NCBI GenBank assembly: GCA_918797485.1
Contig: CAKKNE010000004.1
Span: 1,984,001-2,048,000 of the forward strand
Direction of reading: 5' to 3'
DNA length: 64,000 bases
Source of the DNA: Pelagomonas calceolata
Lineage: Eukaryota > Sar > Pelagophyceae > Pelagomonadales > Pelagomonadaceae
The translations under genes and the position numbers were made by a program. The notes below the pieces were generated by a model that worked only from the letters and a program-made list of their open reading frames with translations, was not told the origin of the DNA and did not search any database. Below are positions 28,036 to 36,545 of this stretch, one piece after another; the stretch's first letter is position 1; each line of letters opens with the position of its first letter.

Positions 28036-29382
28036 TTAGCGAAGCACGGCGGCGGCGGCCGCAAGACTCGCGGCGAGCGCGGCGGCGGCGAGGGACGCCG
28101 TCGCGAGCGCCGTCCGTTGCGGCGGCGGCGGTTTAGGCGGTGGCGCCCGAGGTTTTCGCCGCCGCGCCGCCGTCGCGTCCGCCACGCTCGTCGACGCGAC
28201 CGCCGGCTCGGGCGCGGGCGGCGCCGGCGCCAGGTCCTCTATATCTTTCGTCGCGAGCGCGAGCTGGCCGCACGCGGCGTTGATGTCCTGGCCGAACTCC
28301 TCGCGCAGGCGCACGCGGAGGCCGCCCTCTATAACAATTTTGCCGAAGGCCCGACAGCTTTCGATGGAGGGCGCCTCGAAGCCGTGTAAGGTGGCTGTGA
28401 CGTTCGGGTTGTACGGAATGAGGTTGAGCATGACGGGCTTGCCTCTTAATAGCGCTATGAGCTCGTCGGCGTCCTCCCGCCGATCGTTCACGCCCTTCAG
28501 GAGGACGTACTCGACCATGAGGCCGTCGTGGCTTCCCGAGTGCCGCGACACGCTATTCAAATGGTCGTCCAGCGCCTCGATCAGTTCGTGCAGCGGCCAC
28601 TGCTTGGCCGCAGGGACGATTCTCGCCCTCAATTCCTGGGACGGGGCGTGTAAAGACAGCGCCACGCGCACCTCGGGGTGCTCCCTTGTTAATTTTTTGA
28701 GGGCCGGCGCCACCCCCACAGTAGACACGGTCACGCCCTTCTTCCTTAACGCAAAATGGAAGGGGTCGCACAACGACGTGACCGCAGCTGACACGCTCTG
28801 GTAGTTCGCGAGGGGCTCGCCCATGCCCATGAAGACGACGTTTCTCGGCGCCGGTCGTGATCTCGCACACTCGTGCCGCGTGATGAGCGCCACCTGCTCG
28901 AGGATTTCCGACGTATCTAGATCTCCAATCAGGTTCATCGTACCAGTCGCACAGAACTGGCAGCCCATGGCACAGCCGATCTGCGAGGACACGCAGACCG
29001 TCGTCCGCGATTTGTGGCGCATGGCTACACTTTCAACCCGGTGGCCGTCCCGCAGTTCAATGACGAGTTTCGTCGTCTGCGTGTCTTTTGATTCCGCGAC
29101 GTGGGCCAGTTTGGACGAGAAGAGTCTAAAATTCTGCGACGCGAGCTCGACGGCTACCTTCGGCAGTTTCTGGCGGCCGTCGATGCAGTACTTTGACGCT
29201 CGTTCCCATACTTCATCGTCGGACTCGCCGCCACCGTCGCGTAGCGCTCGTATCACGACGCGCCACAGCCGCTGCGCGACGACGGCGTCGAAGCCGCGTT
29301 GTACCACGAACCTCTCTAATTCTTGCGCGTTGAAGAAGGCCGGCTTGCCCGTGGCCGGGGCGCGGCCGCGGCGCGGCGGCAT
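28036..29382 (-). CDS. RlmN/Cfr-type radical SAM methyltransferase with C-terminal hydrophobic tail
   Basis: 448 residues from ATG 29382. Radical SAM CxxxCxxC at C137, C141, C144 (IGCAMGCQFCATG), FMGMGEPLANY (SAM-binding), and the methyl-carrying Cys in DINAACGQL. These make it an RlmN relative that methylates C2 of an adenosine in rRNA or tRNA by a 5'-deoxyadenosyl radical. Unusually, after the catalytic end it has an Ala/Pro/Lys linker (RRRKPRAPPPKPPPPQ) and a final hydrophobic run (TASLAAAALAASLAAAAAVLR) that looks like a tail anchor. No clear N-terminal targeting peptide. The enzyme is of bacterial origin and widespread in algae. Frame intact. Confidence 0.85.
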   Translation of the reverse strand: MPPRRGRAPATGKPAFFNAQELERFVVQRGFDAVVAQRLWRVVIRALRDGGGESDDEVWERASKYCIDGRQKLPKVAVELASQNFRLFSSKLAHVAESKDTQTTKLVIELRDGHRVESVAMRHKSRTTVCVSSQIGCAMGCQFCATGTMNLIGDLDTSEILEQVALITRHECARSRPAPRNVVFMGMGEPLANYQSVSAAVTSLCDPFHFALRKKGVTVSTVGVAPALKKLTREHPEVRVALSLHAPSQELRARIVPAAKQWPLHELIEALDDHLNSVSRHSGSHDGLMVEYVLLKGVNDRREDADELIALLRGKPVMLNLIPYNPNVTATLHGFEAPSIESCRAFGKIVIEGGLRVRLREEFGQDINAACGQLALATKDIEDLAPAPPAPEPAVASTSVADATAARRRKPRAPPPKPPPPQRTALATASLAAAALAASLAAAAAVLR

Positions 29383-29581
29383 CACTGTTGCGCACGACTG
29401 CGACGCGAGCGATGCTCTCCACAGGCTGCAATTAGCTCTCCACCAGCTTGGCTAAAAGAGTGTGCGCTGTGCAAGACCGCGAAGCTGCGCAATAGCAGCG
29501 ATATCAGAACAAGCTAGCTACGGTCCCGATGCCGACACAGGCTCGCTCTCGGCTCAACTTAGCAAAGGCAAGAGGGAGGGA

Positions 29582-29602
29582 CTAGCGTGACATACATACT
29601 AG
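29582..29602 (-). promoter_or_regulatory. CTAG inverted-repeat promoter element, copy 9 (variant, reversed)
   Basis: 21 bp; minus strand CTAGTATGTATG…CACGCTAG. In the 384-base divergent spacer 29383-29766, 200 and 165 bases from the two starts. Nothing else notable there. Confidence 0.6.
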
Positions 29603-29766
29603 CTCTTTTTGCCCGCAGGCGCTGCAGCACGCAACTGGCGCGTGGCTGCCCCATTGGGCGGCGAAGTGGTCAAGCGCTGCTTCGCGCTCGGTGAGGCCCG
29701 GCACGCACCGCCGGGGACCGCTGGTGCCCGTGGCGTAGCTGCCCAGGAGCTCAACCCTAAGGCAGC

Positions 29767-31020
29767 ATGGCTAACACCGACCTCAGCTCCGTCATACTGG
29801 GCACCTACGGAGTCATCAAGCCCCCGCCCCCACCACCGGTGCAAGATGGCTGGTGGTGGCAGCGTGTACATCACCGGAAGACCGGCAAACACGAAAAGAA
29901 GTTCTGGTGGCAGCAGTCGACGTTGAACCGGCGGTGGCTCAACGGCCTCGAGCCGCCGTGGCGCACGAAGGGCCACCGGAGTTACCACAAGAAGCACCAC
30001 GCCCTCGACACGGGCTGGTGGTTCGAGGGTCCGTCGCTCAAGGAGTACCACACGCACGTGCCCATCCAACCTCAAACAAGAAGGTTGCTCCAGGTCCTCA
30101 GGAGGAAAGATGGAGGCGAGGAGCGGCCGCAGCGAAGCCTGGCGGGCTTGTTCGCCGGCGTCGGGTTGCGGCGCGAGGCGGCGCGCGGGAGCATCGTCCA
30201 CGAGGAGCTCTGCGAGCACGCTTCTGAGAGGGCATTAAGGCGGGACACGCGCGGCCGCGTGCCCATCGACGCGAAGTACGCGCACTCCCAGGCCTGGCAC
30301 GTCCACGACGTGGAAGCCTCGTCCAGAAGATTACGCGCGGGCCGGCCGCGGACAAAGGATGTGGAGGACCCGGCCCGCGTCGAGCGCGCGCCGCCTAAAG
30401 TCCCCGACGCGGACGAGCGGCTCCATTCGCGACTCAGGCGCGTCTTCGACGATTTGCGCCGTCGCGACGAACCGGACCGCGCGACGCATCCCGCGCACAA
30501 AGACGCGCGGAGCCACCTCCTACGAGCGCGCGGCATCGCGGACTACTACGCGAGCGCGGCGGAGGACAAGGCGCCGCCGCCGCGAAACGGCCTCTGCGCG
30601 GCGGATCTCGTGGCGGCCCTTGCAGAGAAAGGTTTGTGTATGGAGGCAAGCGAGGTCGAGGCGGCGCTTGCTTTAGTTCTACGGGACCCCGACGCCATCG
30701 CCTTCGCCGACTTCTACGCGTGGCAGGTCCAGCACCACCCCCAGCTTCTGGACGACCGCGCGCGGGCGCTGCTCGTCGACGTCCTGGACGGAGACGCCTT
30801 CGCGGCGGAGTTTGCCTGGTGGGAGCCGCTGCTCGACGGCGTCGTGGCGACGCTGGACGAGGACGAGCGGCGCGTGCTCGGGGGCGGCGAGCAGCTTGTC
30901 GTGAAGGACGCGGCCGTCGCGTGCGGCTGCGAGGCGCCGGGCGGGTCGGCCGTGGTGGCCGAGCGGCGGCGCGCGGCGGCGCGGGGCCGGTCGCTGGCGT
31001 GCTGCGCCGCGGCGCCCTGA
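29767..31020 (+). CDS. Tryptophan-rich N-terminus protein with degenerate EF-hand-like region, unknown
   Basis: 417 residues. The first 100 residues are rich in Trp and His (DGWWWQRVHHRKTGKHEKKFWWQQ, TGWWFEGPSLKEYHTHVP), an unusual composition I cannot assign. A basic middle follows, then LCAADLVAALAEKGLCMEASEVEAALAL and FADFYAWQVQHHP, which resemble paired EF-hand helices but lack the Asp-rich calcium loop. The C-terminus ends in a Cys cluster (CGCEAP, SLACCAAAP). No signal peptide. Possibly a cilia- or cytoskeleton-linked protein, but this is a guess. Frame is open with no intron required. Confidence 0.55.
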   Translation: MANTDLSSVILGTYGVIKPPPPPPVQDGWWWQRVHHRKTGKHEKKFWWQQSTLNRRWLNGLEPPWRTKGHRSYHKKHHALDTGWWFEGPSLKEYHTHVPIQPQTRRLLQVLRRKDGGEERPQRSLAGLFAGVGLRREAARGSIVHEELCEHASERALRRDTRGRVPIDAKYAHSQAWHVHDVEASSRRLRAGRPRTKDVEDPARVERAPPKVPDADERLHSRLRRVFDDLRRRDEPDRATHPAHKDARSHLLRARGIADYYASAAEDKAPPPRNGLCAADLVAALAEKGLCMEASEVEAALALVLRDPDAIAFADFYAWQVQHHPQLLDDRARALLVDVLDGDAFAAEFAWWEPLLDGVVATLDEDERRVLGGGEQLVVKDAAVACGCEAPGGSAVVAERRRAAARGRSLACCAAAP

Positions 31021-31091
31021 GTAAGTGTGAGTGTATTTATACGAACTTACAACTGCGTTTACAAGAGTATCACACACGCGCGCCGCGCGTC

Positions 31092-32090
31092 CTACGCGGG
31101 CAGGGCCGCGAGCATCGCGTCCAGCGCCGCCGCGAGCACGTCCGGTGGTCCGGGCATGCAGTAATGTTGGCAGTCGCCGCCCGCCAGGCCCGCGCCGACC
31201 TTCGCGTCGCCCTGGTCTTCGAGTCCCGCCAGGTCGATGACGCCCCACAGGGCGTCGAGCGCCCGCGCGTCCCCCCGGAGGGCGCGCCACTCCTCGCTGG
31301 ACCGCGCCGGCGCGACCGACTTCACGCACCCCCCTCGATGGGACCGAAGGTACTTTGGCTCGAACCGGCCGTCGCCCGACCTCGAGGGAAACGCGTCCTG
31401 GGGCGTGACGACCCAGATCACGCGGACCGACCGGGCGAACAGGGGCCGCGCCGCCGCGAGCACGCGCTGCGCGTTCGCGAACGGAGAGCCCCCGTGGACG
31501 CCCGCCTCGACGACGACGACGTCCCGGTCCGGCTGCACGTCGTGGAAGAAGGCGACCGCGCCCCCGGGCGCGTCGGTGGAGACGGTGCGCAGCTCCGCGC
31601 CCGTCGCCAGCGTCACGGTGGCGCCGAAGAAGCCGGAGCCCGGGCCGCAGCGGACGCAGCGCGCGGCGCCGTGGCAGGGCCACTCGGCCGCGCCGCAGGG
31701 CGGCCAGTCGGCGGCCGCGTCGACGACGCGCCCCGCCGCGTGCAGGCCGCACGCCATCGCGATGAACACCTGCCGCAGCAGCGAGTCGCCCCAGAAGAAG
31801 ACGCGCGTGCCGTTGCCCCGCGGCCGCCAGGCGCCGCCCAGCGCGCACCCGGCGGGCGCGAAGCCCCGGCCCGCGGCGGCCGCCGCCCGCGCGGCCTGGC
31901 CCTGGTGGACGCAGCTGTACTTGGACCACTCGAGGGGGCACGACAGGTTCCGGTAGCTCGACTGCCGTTCCACGCGCGCGACCCAGGCGCCCCGCACGGG
32001 TGCGACGCGGGCCTCGCGGGTGGCGTAGCAGGGCGGCTCCGCGGCCACGAGCGCCAGCAGCGTGGCGCACCAGCGGAGGGCATGACGCAT
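31092..32090 (-). CDS. TBL/PC-esterase family (PMR5-like), probable glycan O-acetyltransferase, secreted
   Basis: 332 residues. Signal peptide MRHALRWCATLLALVAAEPP. The GDS motif is in VFFWGDSLLRQVF at about residue 101, and the DxxH motif in DCQHYCMPGPPDVL near the C-terminus; together they form the Ser-His-Asp site of trichome-birefringence-like and PC-esterase proteins. Several Cys pairs (CPLEWSKYSC, CVRCGPG) fit lumenal disulfides. Plant members O-acetylate cell-wall polysaccharides in the Golgi; here it may modify algal polysaccharides. It faces the same secretory pathway as the GT8 genes. Confidence 0.8.
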   Translation of the reverse strand: MRHALRWCATLLALVAAEPPCYATREARVAPVRGAWVARVERQSSYRNLSCPLEWSKYSCVHQGQAARAAAAAGRGFAPAGCALGGAWRPRGNGTRVFFWGDSLLRQVFIAMACGLHAAGRVVDAAADWPPCGAAEWPCHGAARCVRCGPGSGFFGATVTLATGAELRTVSTDAPGGAVAFFHDVQPDRDVVVVEAGVHGGSPFANAQRVLAAARPLFARSVRVIWVVTPQDAFPSRSGDGRFEPKYLRSHRGGCVKSVAPARSSEEWRALRGDARALDALWGVIDLAGLEDQGDAKVGAGLAGGDCQHYCMPGPPDVLAAALDAMLAALPA

Positions 32091-32146
32091 GGGGCTGTGG
32101 GGCAGCGTTCAAGTGCAGTAGTAATGCGTGCCCTGAGGCCCGATAG

Positions 32147-32168
32147 CTAGCGTTTCGAGACACACTAG
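32147..32168 (-). promoter_or_regulatory. CTAG inverted-repeat promoter element, copy 10 (reversed)
   Basis: 22 bp; minus strand CTAGTGTGTCTC…AACGCTAG. It lies 57 bases from the esterase start and 258 from the next gene, in the 335-base spacer 32091-32425. Confidence 0.7.
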
Positions 32169-32425
32169 CTCGAGTCCCGAAGCGGCCTTAGACTAGAGTT
32201 ACACGTCTCCGTGGCGGTGCGCGAGAAGTGGTAGGCAGCGAGTCTCATCCAGTAGACCTGCGGGCCAGAGCTCACAGCTCGCTCTCGACCACACAGATCT
32301 CACACAGTGCTAGCTCTCTGGAAGGTGTCGAGAGCGCGCGCGGGCGCGGACCGTAACGTTGCGCCTGTGTGGTGTACGACTGCCTCGCTGTTCCGCAGCG
32401 GTACAAGTAGACTCCGCGACGAACG

Positions 32426-32788
32426 ATGCCCTGGGAGGTCGGCATCGACCTGAGCGACGGCGACCGGTCGGTCCTCGCGGTCGCGGCACTGGCCCTCGGC
32501 GCGACGACCGTCGTCCTCCTCTTTTTGTGCTGCCGGCGGCTCTGCTGCTGCTGCGGGTCCCGGCGGTCCGCGAGCGGCGTCGGCTACGAGAGCGTGCCGC
32601 ACCAGCTCGACGGCGAGGAGCTCGATTTCAAGCGCGCCATGGAGGGCGACGGCGTCGAGGGCGGCGCCTTCACGGGGACGGAACTCGAGCAGATCGAGAT
32701 GATCGAGCAGTACCGGTCGAAGCTCGTCGAGGGCGCCGCCGAGGACTCCGCCGCCGAGCGGGGGAAGGACCTGTCCAAGGTCGCGTGA
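32426..32788 (+). CDS. Small single-pass membrane protein with Cys cluster
   Basis: 120 residues. One transmembrane helix (VLAVAALALGATTVVLLFL, residues about 17-35) is followed immediately by CCRRLCCCCGSRR, a cluster typical of palmitoylated juxtamembrane segments. The remaining 70 residues are acidic and helical (GTELEQIEMIEQYRSKLVEG). N-terminus short and likely lumenal. No family recognised. Gene is intact and has strong GC3. Confidence 0.65.
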   Translation: MPWEVGIDLSDGDRSVLAVAALALGATTVVLLFLCCRRLCCCCGSRRSASGVGYESVPHQLDGEELDFKRAMEGDGVEGGAFTGTELEQIEMIEQYRSKLVEGAAEDSAAERGKDLSKVA

Positions 32789-32810
32789 CTAAGTATACAT
32801 AAATAACAAA

Positions 32811-34466
32811 CTACATGGCCTCGTCGTCGCCGAGCGGGTTCCGGACCTCGTCCTCGTCGGCCGTGCGGACTTGCCCGTAGGAGCGCGCGCGAAAGAGGTC
32901 CTCGATCTCCTCGAGGGACCGGCCGGCCGTCTCCGGCAGGGCCCCGTGCAGCCAGGCGGCGCCCGCGAGCGATATGCAACTCAAAAGCGCGAAGGTCGAC
33001 GCCTGGCCGAGCGCCTTGCACAGCGACAGGAACGTCGCCGCGACCTGTGTGGAAATCAAAATGTTACGGCGCGTTTGTGCTGGATCGCCGTGCCGTCCTC
33101 CACGCCATCGATGCGACGCCTGCTCGATGGCGTGGCGATGCCGGTTCCTAGCCGCTCGACCGAGCCAGGTCGGCCGCGTCTTCGCCAAGAAATGACTTAG
33201 TGAAGAATACACCCGACGCACTGGTTTGATTTCCACACAGGCCGCCACGACGTAGTTCGCGGCCCAGTTCGCCGTGCACGCGGACGCCTGGCCGAGGCCC
33301 CGCAGGCGCGTCGGGTAGATCTCCGCGTTGACGACCCACGGGCCGCTCGACAGCCCGAGGCCGAAGCCTACGAGGTAGGTGACGACGCCGAGGAGGCCGA
33401 CGTACTTGTACGTGTCTATACCTGCCCAAAAAGCCAGGGCGACGCACGCCATCGCCGCCGCCGCCGCCAGGGCCGACGGGATGAGGAGCCGGCGGCGCCC
33501 GCACCTCTCCCAGAGCGGCAGCGAGACGACGATGCCCAGCCCCTGCGCGAGCGCCAGCACGGCGGTCAGCGCGACCGAGTCCTTCTCCTCGAAGCCGCAC
33601 ATGATTAAAATGGCCGCACCGTAGTACATGATCGTGTTGACCCCCGAGAACTGCTGCAGCGCCATGAGGCCCAAGCCGAGGCCGAACGTCGCTCGTAGGT
33701 GCGGCGTCCGTCGCACTTCGCTGAGGCCCTGGGCGCAGTCGCCGACGTCCTCCGGCTCCATCGCCCGCAGCTGCTGCAGGTCCCGCTCGATAGTTTCGGA
33801 GGAGGCCGCGCGCCCGCGCAGCGTCTCCAGGACGCGCGCCGCGCCGTCCACGTCTCCGGTCTGCGCGAGCCAACGCGGCGACTCCGGGAGGTAGAAGAAG
33901 CCTACAAGTTGGAGAAACGCCGGGGCCGCGGCGACGCCCATGCTCACGCGCCACCTCGATGATGTTCCTAGATACGTCCCGCAGACAATATTGACGCCGC
34001 ACGCCGCCGCCTGGCCGAGCACGATGAACAAATTGTAGCACGACACGAGGCGCCCGCGGAGCTCGGCCGGCGACGCCTCGGCCACATACACCGGAATCGC
34101 CATCGACGACAGCCCAACTCCTAACCCCAGCACGACGCGGCCCGCCACCAATTCGCCGAAGCCGCGCGCGGCCGCGACCGTCAGCGACCCGACACAATAA
34201 AAACACGACGCAACCATGATCACGGGCTTCCGGCCGCGCGCCTGCAGCGGCGCGCCCGCGAGCGCGCTGCCGACGGCGGCGAAGAGCACGGTCACGCTGA
34301 CCACGACCTGGATCTTCGCGTCGCTCAGGCCTAGGTCGTTCTGGACGAAGACCTCGGCGCCGGAGACGACGCCCGTGTCGTAGCCAAACAAGAAACCGCC
34401 GAGCACGGCGAAGACCGTCAGCAGGACTAACGCGCCGCTCAGCGGCGGTCGTTCCTCGGCCTCCAT
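32811..34466 (-). CDS. Sugar transporter, MFS (SLC2/GLUT) family, two exons
   Basis: Start MEAEERPPLSGALVLL at 34466. Twelve-helix MFS: FGYDTGVVSGAEVF after helix 1, GRKPVIMV, RVVLGLGVGLSSMAIPVYVAEASPAELRG (PESP-type region), YLPESPRWLAQTG, LQQFSGVNTIMYYG (QQxSG, sugar site), ERCGRRRLL, and WVVNAEIYPTRLRGLG. The 204-base intron 33045-33248 must be removed to give NYVV/AATFLSLCKALG, the conserved helix 11. Retaining it would keep the frame open (68 codons, no stop). C-terminus PETAGRSLEEIEDLF is canonical. It probably moves hexose or polyol by proton symport across the plasma membrane. Confidence 0.9.
   Translation of the reverse strand: MEAEERPPLSGALVLLTVFAVLGGFLFGYDTGVVSGAEVFVQNDLGLSDAKIQVVVSVTVLFAAVGSALAGAPLQARGRKPVIMVASCFYCVGSLTVAAARGFGELVAGRVVLGLGVGLSSMAIPVYVAEASPAELRGRLVSCYNLFIVLGQAAACGVNIVCGTYLGTSSRWRVSMGVAAAPAFLQLVGFFYLPESPRWLAQTGDVDGAARVLETLRGRAASSETIERDLQQLRAMEPEDVGDCAQGLSEVRRTPHLRATFGLGLGLMALQQFSGVNTIMYYGAAILIMCGFEEKDSVALTAVLALAQGLGIVVSLPLWERCGRRRLLIPSALAAAAAMACVALAFWAGIDTYKYVGLLGVVTYLVGFGLGLSSGPWVVNAEIYPTRLRGLGQASACTANWAANYVVAACVEIKPVRRVYSSLSHFLAKTRPTWLGRAARNRHRHAIEQASHRWRGGRHGDPAQTRRNILISTQVAATFLSLCKALGQASTFALLSCISLAGAAWLHGALPETAGRSLEEIEDLFRARSYGQVRTADEDEVRNPLGDDEAM
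33045..33248 (-). mobile_element. Introner element: intron made by a MITE-like DNA transposon
   Basis: The element itself is 33045-33240 (196 bp) with a perfect 16-bp terminal inverted repeat CTGTGTGGAAATCAAA. It is flanked by an 8-bp target duplication with one mismatch (33037-33044 GCCGCGAC and 33241-33248 GCCGCCAC on plus). Spliced on the minus strand, the donor GT comes from the duplicated target and the acceptor AG from the TIR, and splicing restores the coding sequence exactly. Inside is a 12-bp inverted pair (33100-33111 / 33124-33135, CCACGCCATCGA). Confidence 0.9.
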
Positions 34467-34652
34467 GAGTCGCGTGCGCTCGGTCGGCGCCAGGCTGCTT
34501 GTGGCTGCTTGTGGCCACAGCGGTGCTCGGTCGCGGCGGAGCTGGGTTCTCTGGCCGGGCAACGATTAATGCGAGACGCGAATGACACTTCCGACTTCTG
34601 ATGGCCCTTAATTGGAGGGCTTGGCCGCTTGCTAATTAGGCTTGCTGCTTTG

Positions 34653-34672
34653 CTAGTGTCTCAAGCCACTAG
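34653..34672 (+). promoter_or_regulatory. CTAG inverted-repeat promoter element, copy 11
   Basis: 20 bp, CTAGTGTCTCAAGCCACTAG, preceded by GCTTTG. Central in the 471-base divergent spacer 34467-34937; arms are perfectly complementary (CTAGTG/CACTAG). A second GCTTGCT lies at 34640. Confidence 0.75.
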
Positions 34673-34937
34673 CTCAGGCTAAAAACGGATGTGCTTTGCG
34701 CATAATCTACGCCCTGCGAGACGCCTGGAGAGAATTCCTTCGGGGTCCAACAATTCGACAAAAAAGTATTTGCAGCACTGTCAGCCATATTAATTGGGTC
34801 TGGTCTTCGCCTGCTACACGTCGGCTGGAGACGAACACCGTCCGCGCGGACCGTCCATAGCCTGCACGCGAACGTGCAATTGCAGCTTCGCTCTAAAAAC
34901 CGCTCTCCACACAAGCTGGTGGACTGCCACAGCAAAC

Positions 34938-36485
34938 ATGACCGCCGCAAGGCTGATTTGCACGCTGCTCGTCAGTGCAGCGGCGCTGCAGCTCCCCTCT
35001 TTCACCACGAAAAAAGCAACAACGCTTCGCTCGTCCGTCGACGACGCCGCGTGGCCGCGCCCCAAAGCGCCGCCGCTATTACAAACCCTCGGCATCTCGC
35101 GGGACCGCGCGCTGAAATCGCTCGCGACGTTGGACAGGGGCGAGTTCCGTTGGGAATTCCTGACGCCCTGGGTGGATCGCGACCTCACGCGCACGGACAA
35201 AGTGATCGTCTGCAGCACATTCATCGGGCTGGCCATCGTCTCGCAAGAGCTGATCGAGCCGTCGACGGCGCTCGCCCAACATTTGAGTTACGTCGCCACC
35301 TTCTTCTCCTACGCGGCGGGCGATCAGGTTGTGTACAGGGCGATCGCCATCCTCGCGTCTCTCCTGGAGATCTTCGCCTACGGCGTGGAAGACGGCGCCT
35401 TTTTGCTGCGGGAGGACGCGATCCCCGAGGGGTACAACATCATTTTCATCATCGTCAATTCGTATTATGTGTTGCGGTGGGCGCTGAATCGGAGCGACAT
35501 GGTCGGTCTTGGGCTGCTGGACGCGACGGAGACCGAATTATATAAAAGATGCTTCGAGCCGCTCGGCGTCGGAGCGTATCAATATGTGAAGCTACTAAGG
35601 GACGCGGTCTGGTGCGCACCCACCGAAGAGACGCCATTAACCGTAGAAGGCGAGCCCGTCACGCAGTTGTTTGTCTCCGTGAGCGGCGACTTCGACGTCG
35701 TGTCCGGTGGCCGGCGGGTCGCCACCCTGCCCGAGTATCAAGTGATTGGGGAAGTAGCACTGCTGGAGAACCTCCAGTCTAAGGACGGCGCGTTCCACCA
35801 GGCCGCACGCGCGACCGTGCTGGCAGAGCCCGGTTCGAGATACGTGGCCTTTTCCCAGAAAGCGCTCTACGAGCTCCAGCTCGCCGACGAGGCCTTCGCC
35901 GCGGCGATGCGCCTCGCGATTGCTCGAACCTTGTCGCACAAGCTCGGCGCAGCTAGAGCGTCGACGGGCGCTTTACTGGCGCAGCGCAACAACGAAGAGG
36001 ATGCGAGTGCGGTGGTCGTGCGCAAAATCATGAAGCCGGACGACGAACGCCTCTTCCAATCGACGTTCGCGAAGCTCGGCGTCGGCAGCGACGCCTTCGC
36101 GGCGCTCTGCGAGGCGGCGGCGCCCGTGGCGACGGATGGCGATGCGCTCGCGAGGACGGTGATCCGCGAGGATAGCGACGCCGAGGACCTGGTCGTCCTC
36201 GAGTCCGGCGGCGCGGCGGCGTTCGTCGACGGCGTGAGGGTCCAGGCCTTCGAAGGCCCGGCGCTGCTCAACGCGGAGCAGGTCCTCGAGGGGGCCATCG
36301 TCGGCGGCTCGTCGCCGCCCCTCGCGCGCGCGACGGTGGTCCTGGACGAGGGCTCCGTAGCGCGGGCGTGGACGTTGCGGGATCTCCGGCGCCTCGTGCG
36401 ACGAGACGCCGCCGTCGCGCCGGCGCTCCGGGCGTGCTACGACTCGCTCCTCCGCGAGCGGGGCGTGGAATTTGACCTCTTGTAA
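34938..36485 (+). CDS. Popeye-like cyclic-nucleotide-binding-fold membrane protein
   Basis: 515 residues. Leader MTAARLICTLLVSAAALQLPSF resembles a signal peptide, possibly a plastid bipartite one. Three or four membrane segments follow (VIVCSTFIGLAIVSQELI, VVYRAIAILASLLEIFAYG, YNIIFIIVNSYYVLRWAL), then a domain LYKRCFEPLGVGAYQYVKLLRDAVW…VSGDFDVVSGGRRVATLPEYQVIGEVALL that has the layout of a cyclic-nucleotide-binding β-barrel as in POPDC proteins. The phosphate-binding residues are not canonical. A second, degenerate copy seems to run from about residue 355. Start chosen for the leader. Confidence 0.6.
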   Translation: MTAARLICTLLVSAAALQLPSFTTKKATTLRSSVDDAAWPRPKAPPLLQTLGISRDRALKSLATLDRGEFRWEFLTPWVDRDLTRTDKVIVCSTFIGLAIVSQELIEPSTALAQHLSYVATFFSYAAGDQVVYRAIAILASLLEIFAYGVEDGAFLLREDAIPEGYNIIFIIVNSYYVLRWALNRSDMVGLGLLDATETELYKRCFEPLGVGAYQYVKLLRDAVWCAPTEETPLTVEGEPVTQLFVSVSGDFDVVSGGRRVATLPEYQVIGEVALLENLQSKDGAFHQAARATVLAEPGSRYVAFSQKALYELQLADEAFAAAMRLAIARTLSHKLGAARASTGALLAQRNNEEDASAVVVRKIMKPDDERLFQSTFAKLGVGSDAFAALCEAAAPVATDGDALARTVIREDSDAEDLVVLESGGAAAFVDGVRVQAFEGPALLNAEQVLEGAIVGGSSPPLARATVVLDEGSVARAWTLRDLRRLVRRDAAVAPALRACYDSLLRERGVEFDLL

Positions 36486-36492
36486 ATTTGTA

Positions 36493-36543
36493 AATGAAGT
36501 ACACGACAGAATGAAGTACACGACAGAATGAAGTACACGACAG
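36493..36543. repeat. 17-bp tandem repeat, three perfect copies
   Basis: AATGAAGTACACGACAG ×3, starting 8 bases after the stop of the Popeye-like gene and ending within 3 bases of the RRP9 stop, so it is likely part of both 3' UTRs. Confidence 0.9.
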
Positions 36544-36545
36544 TA

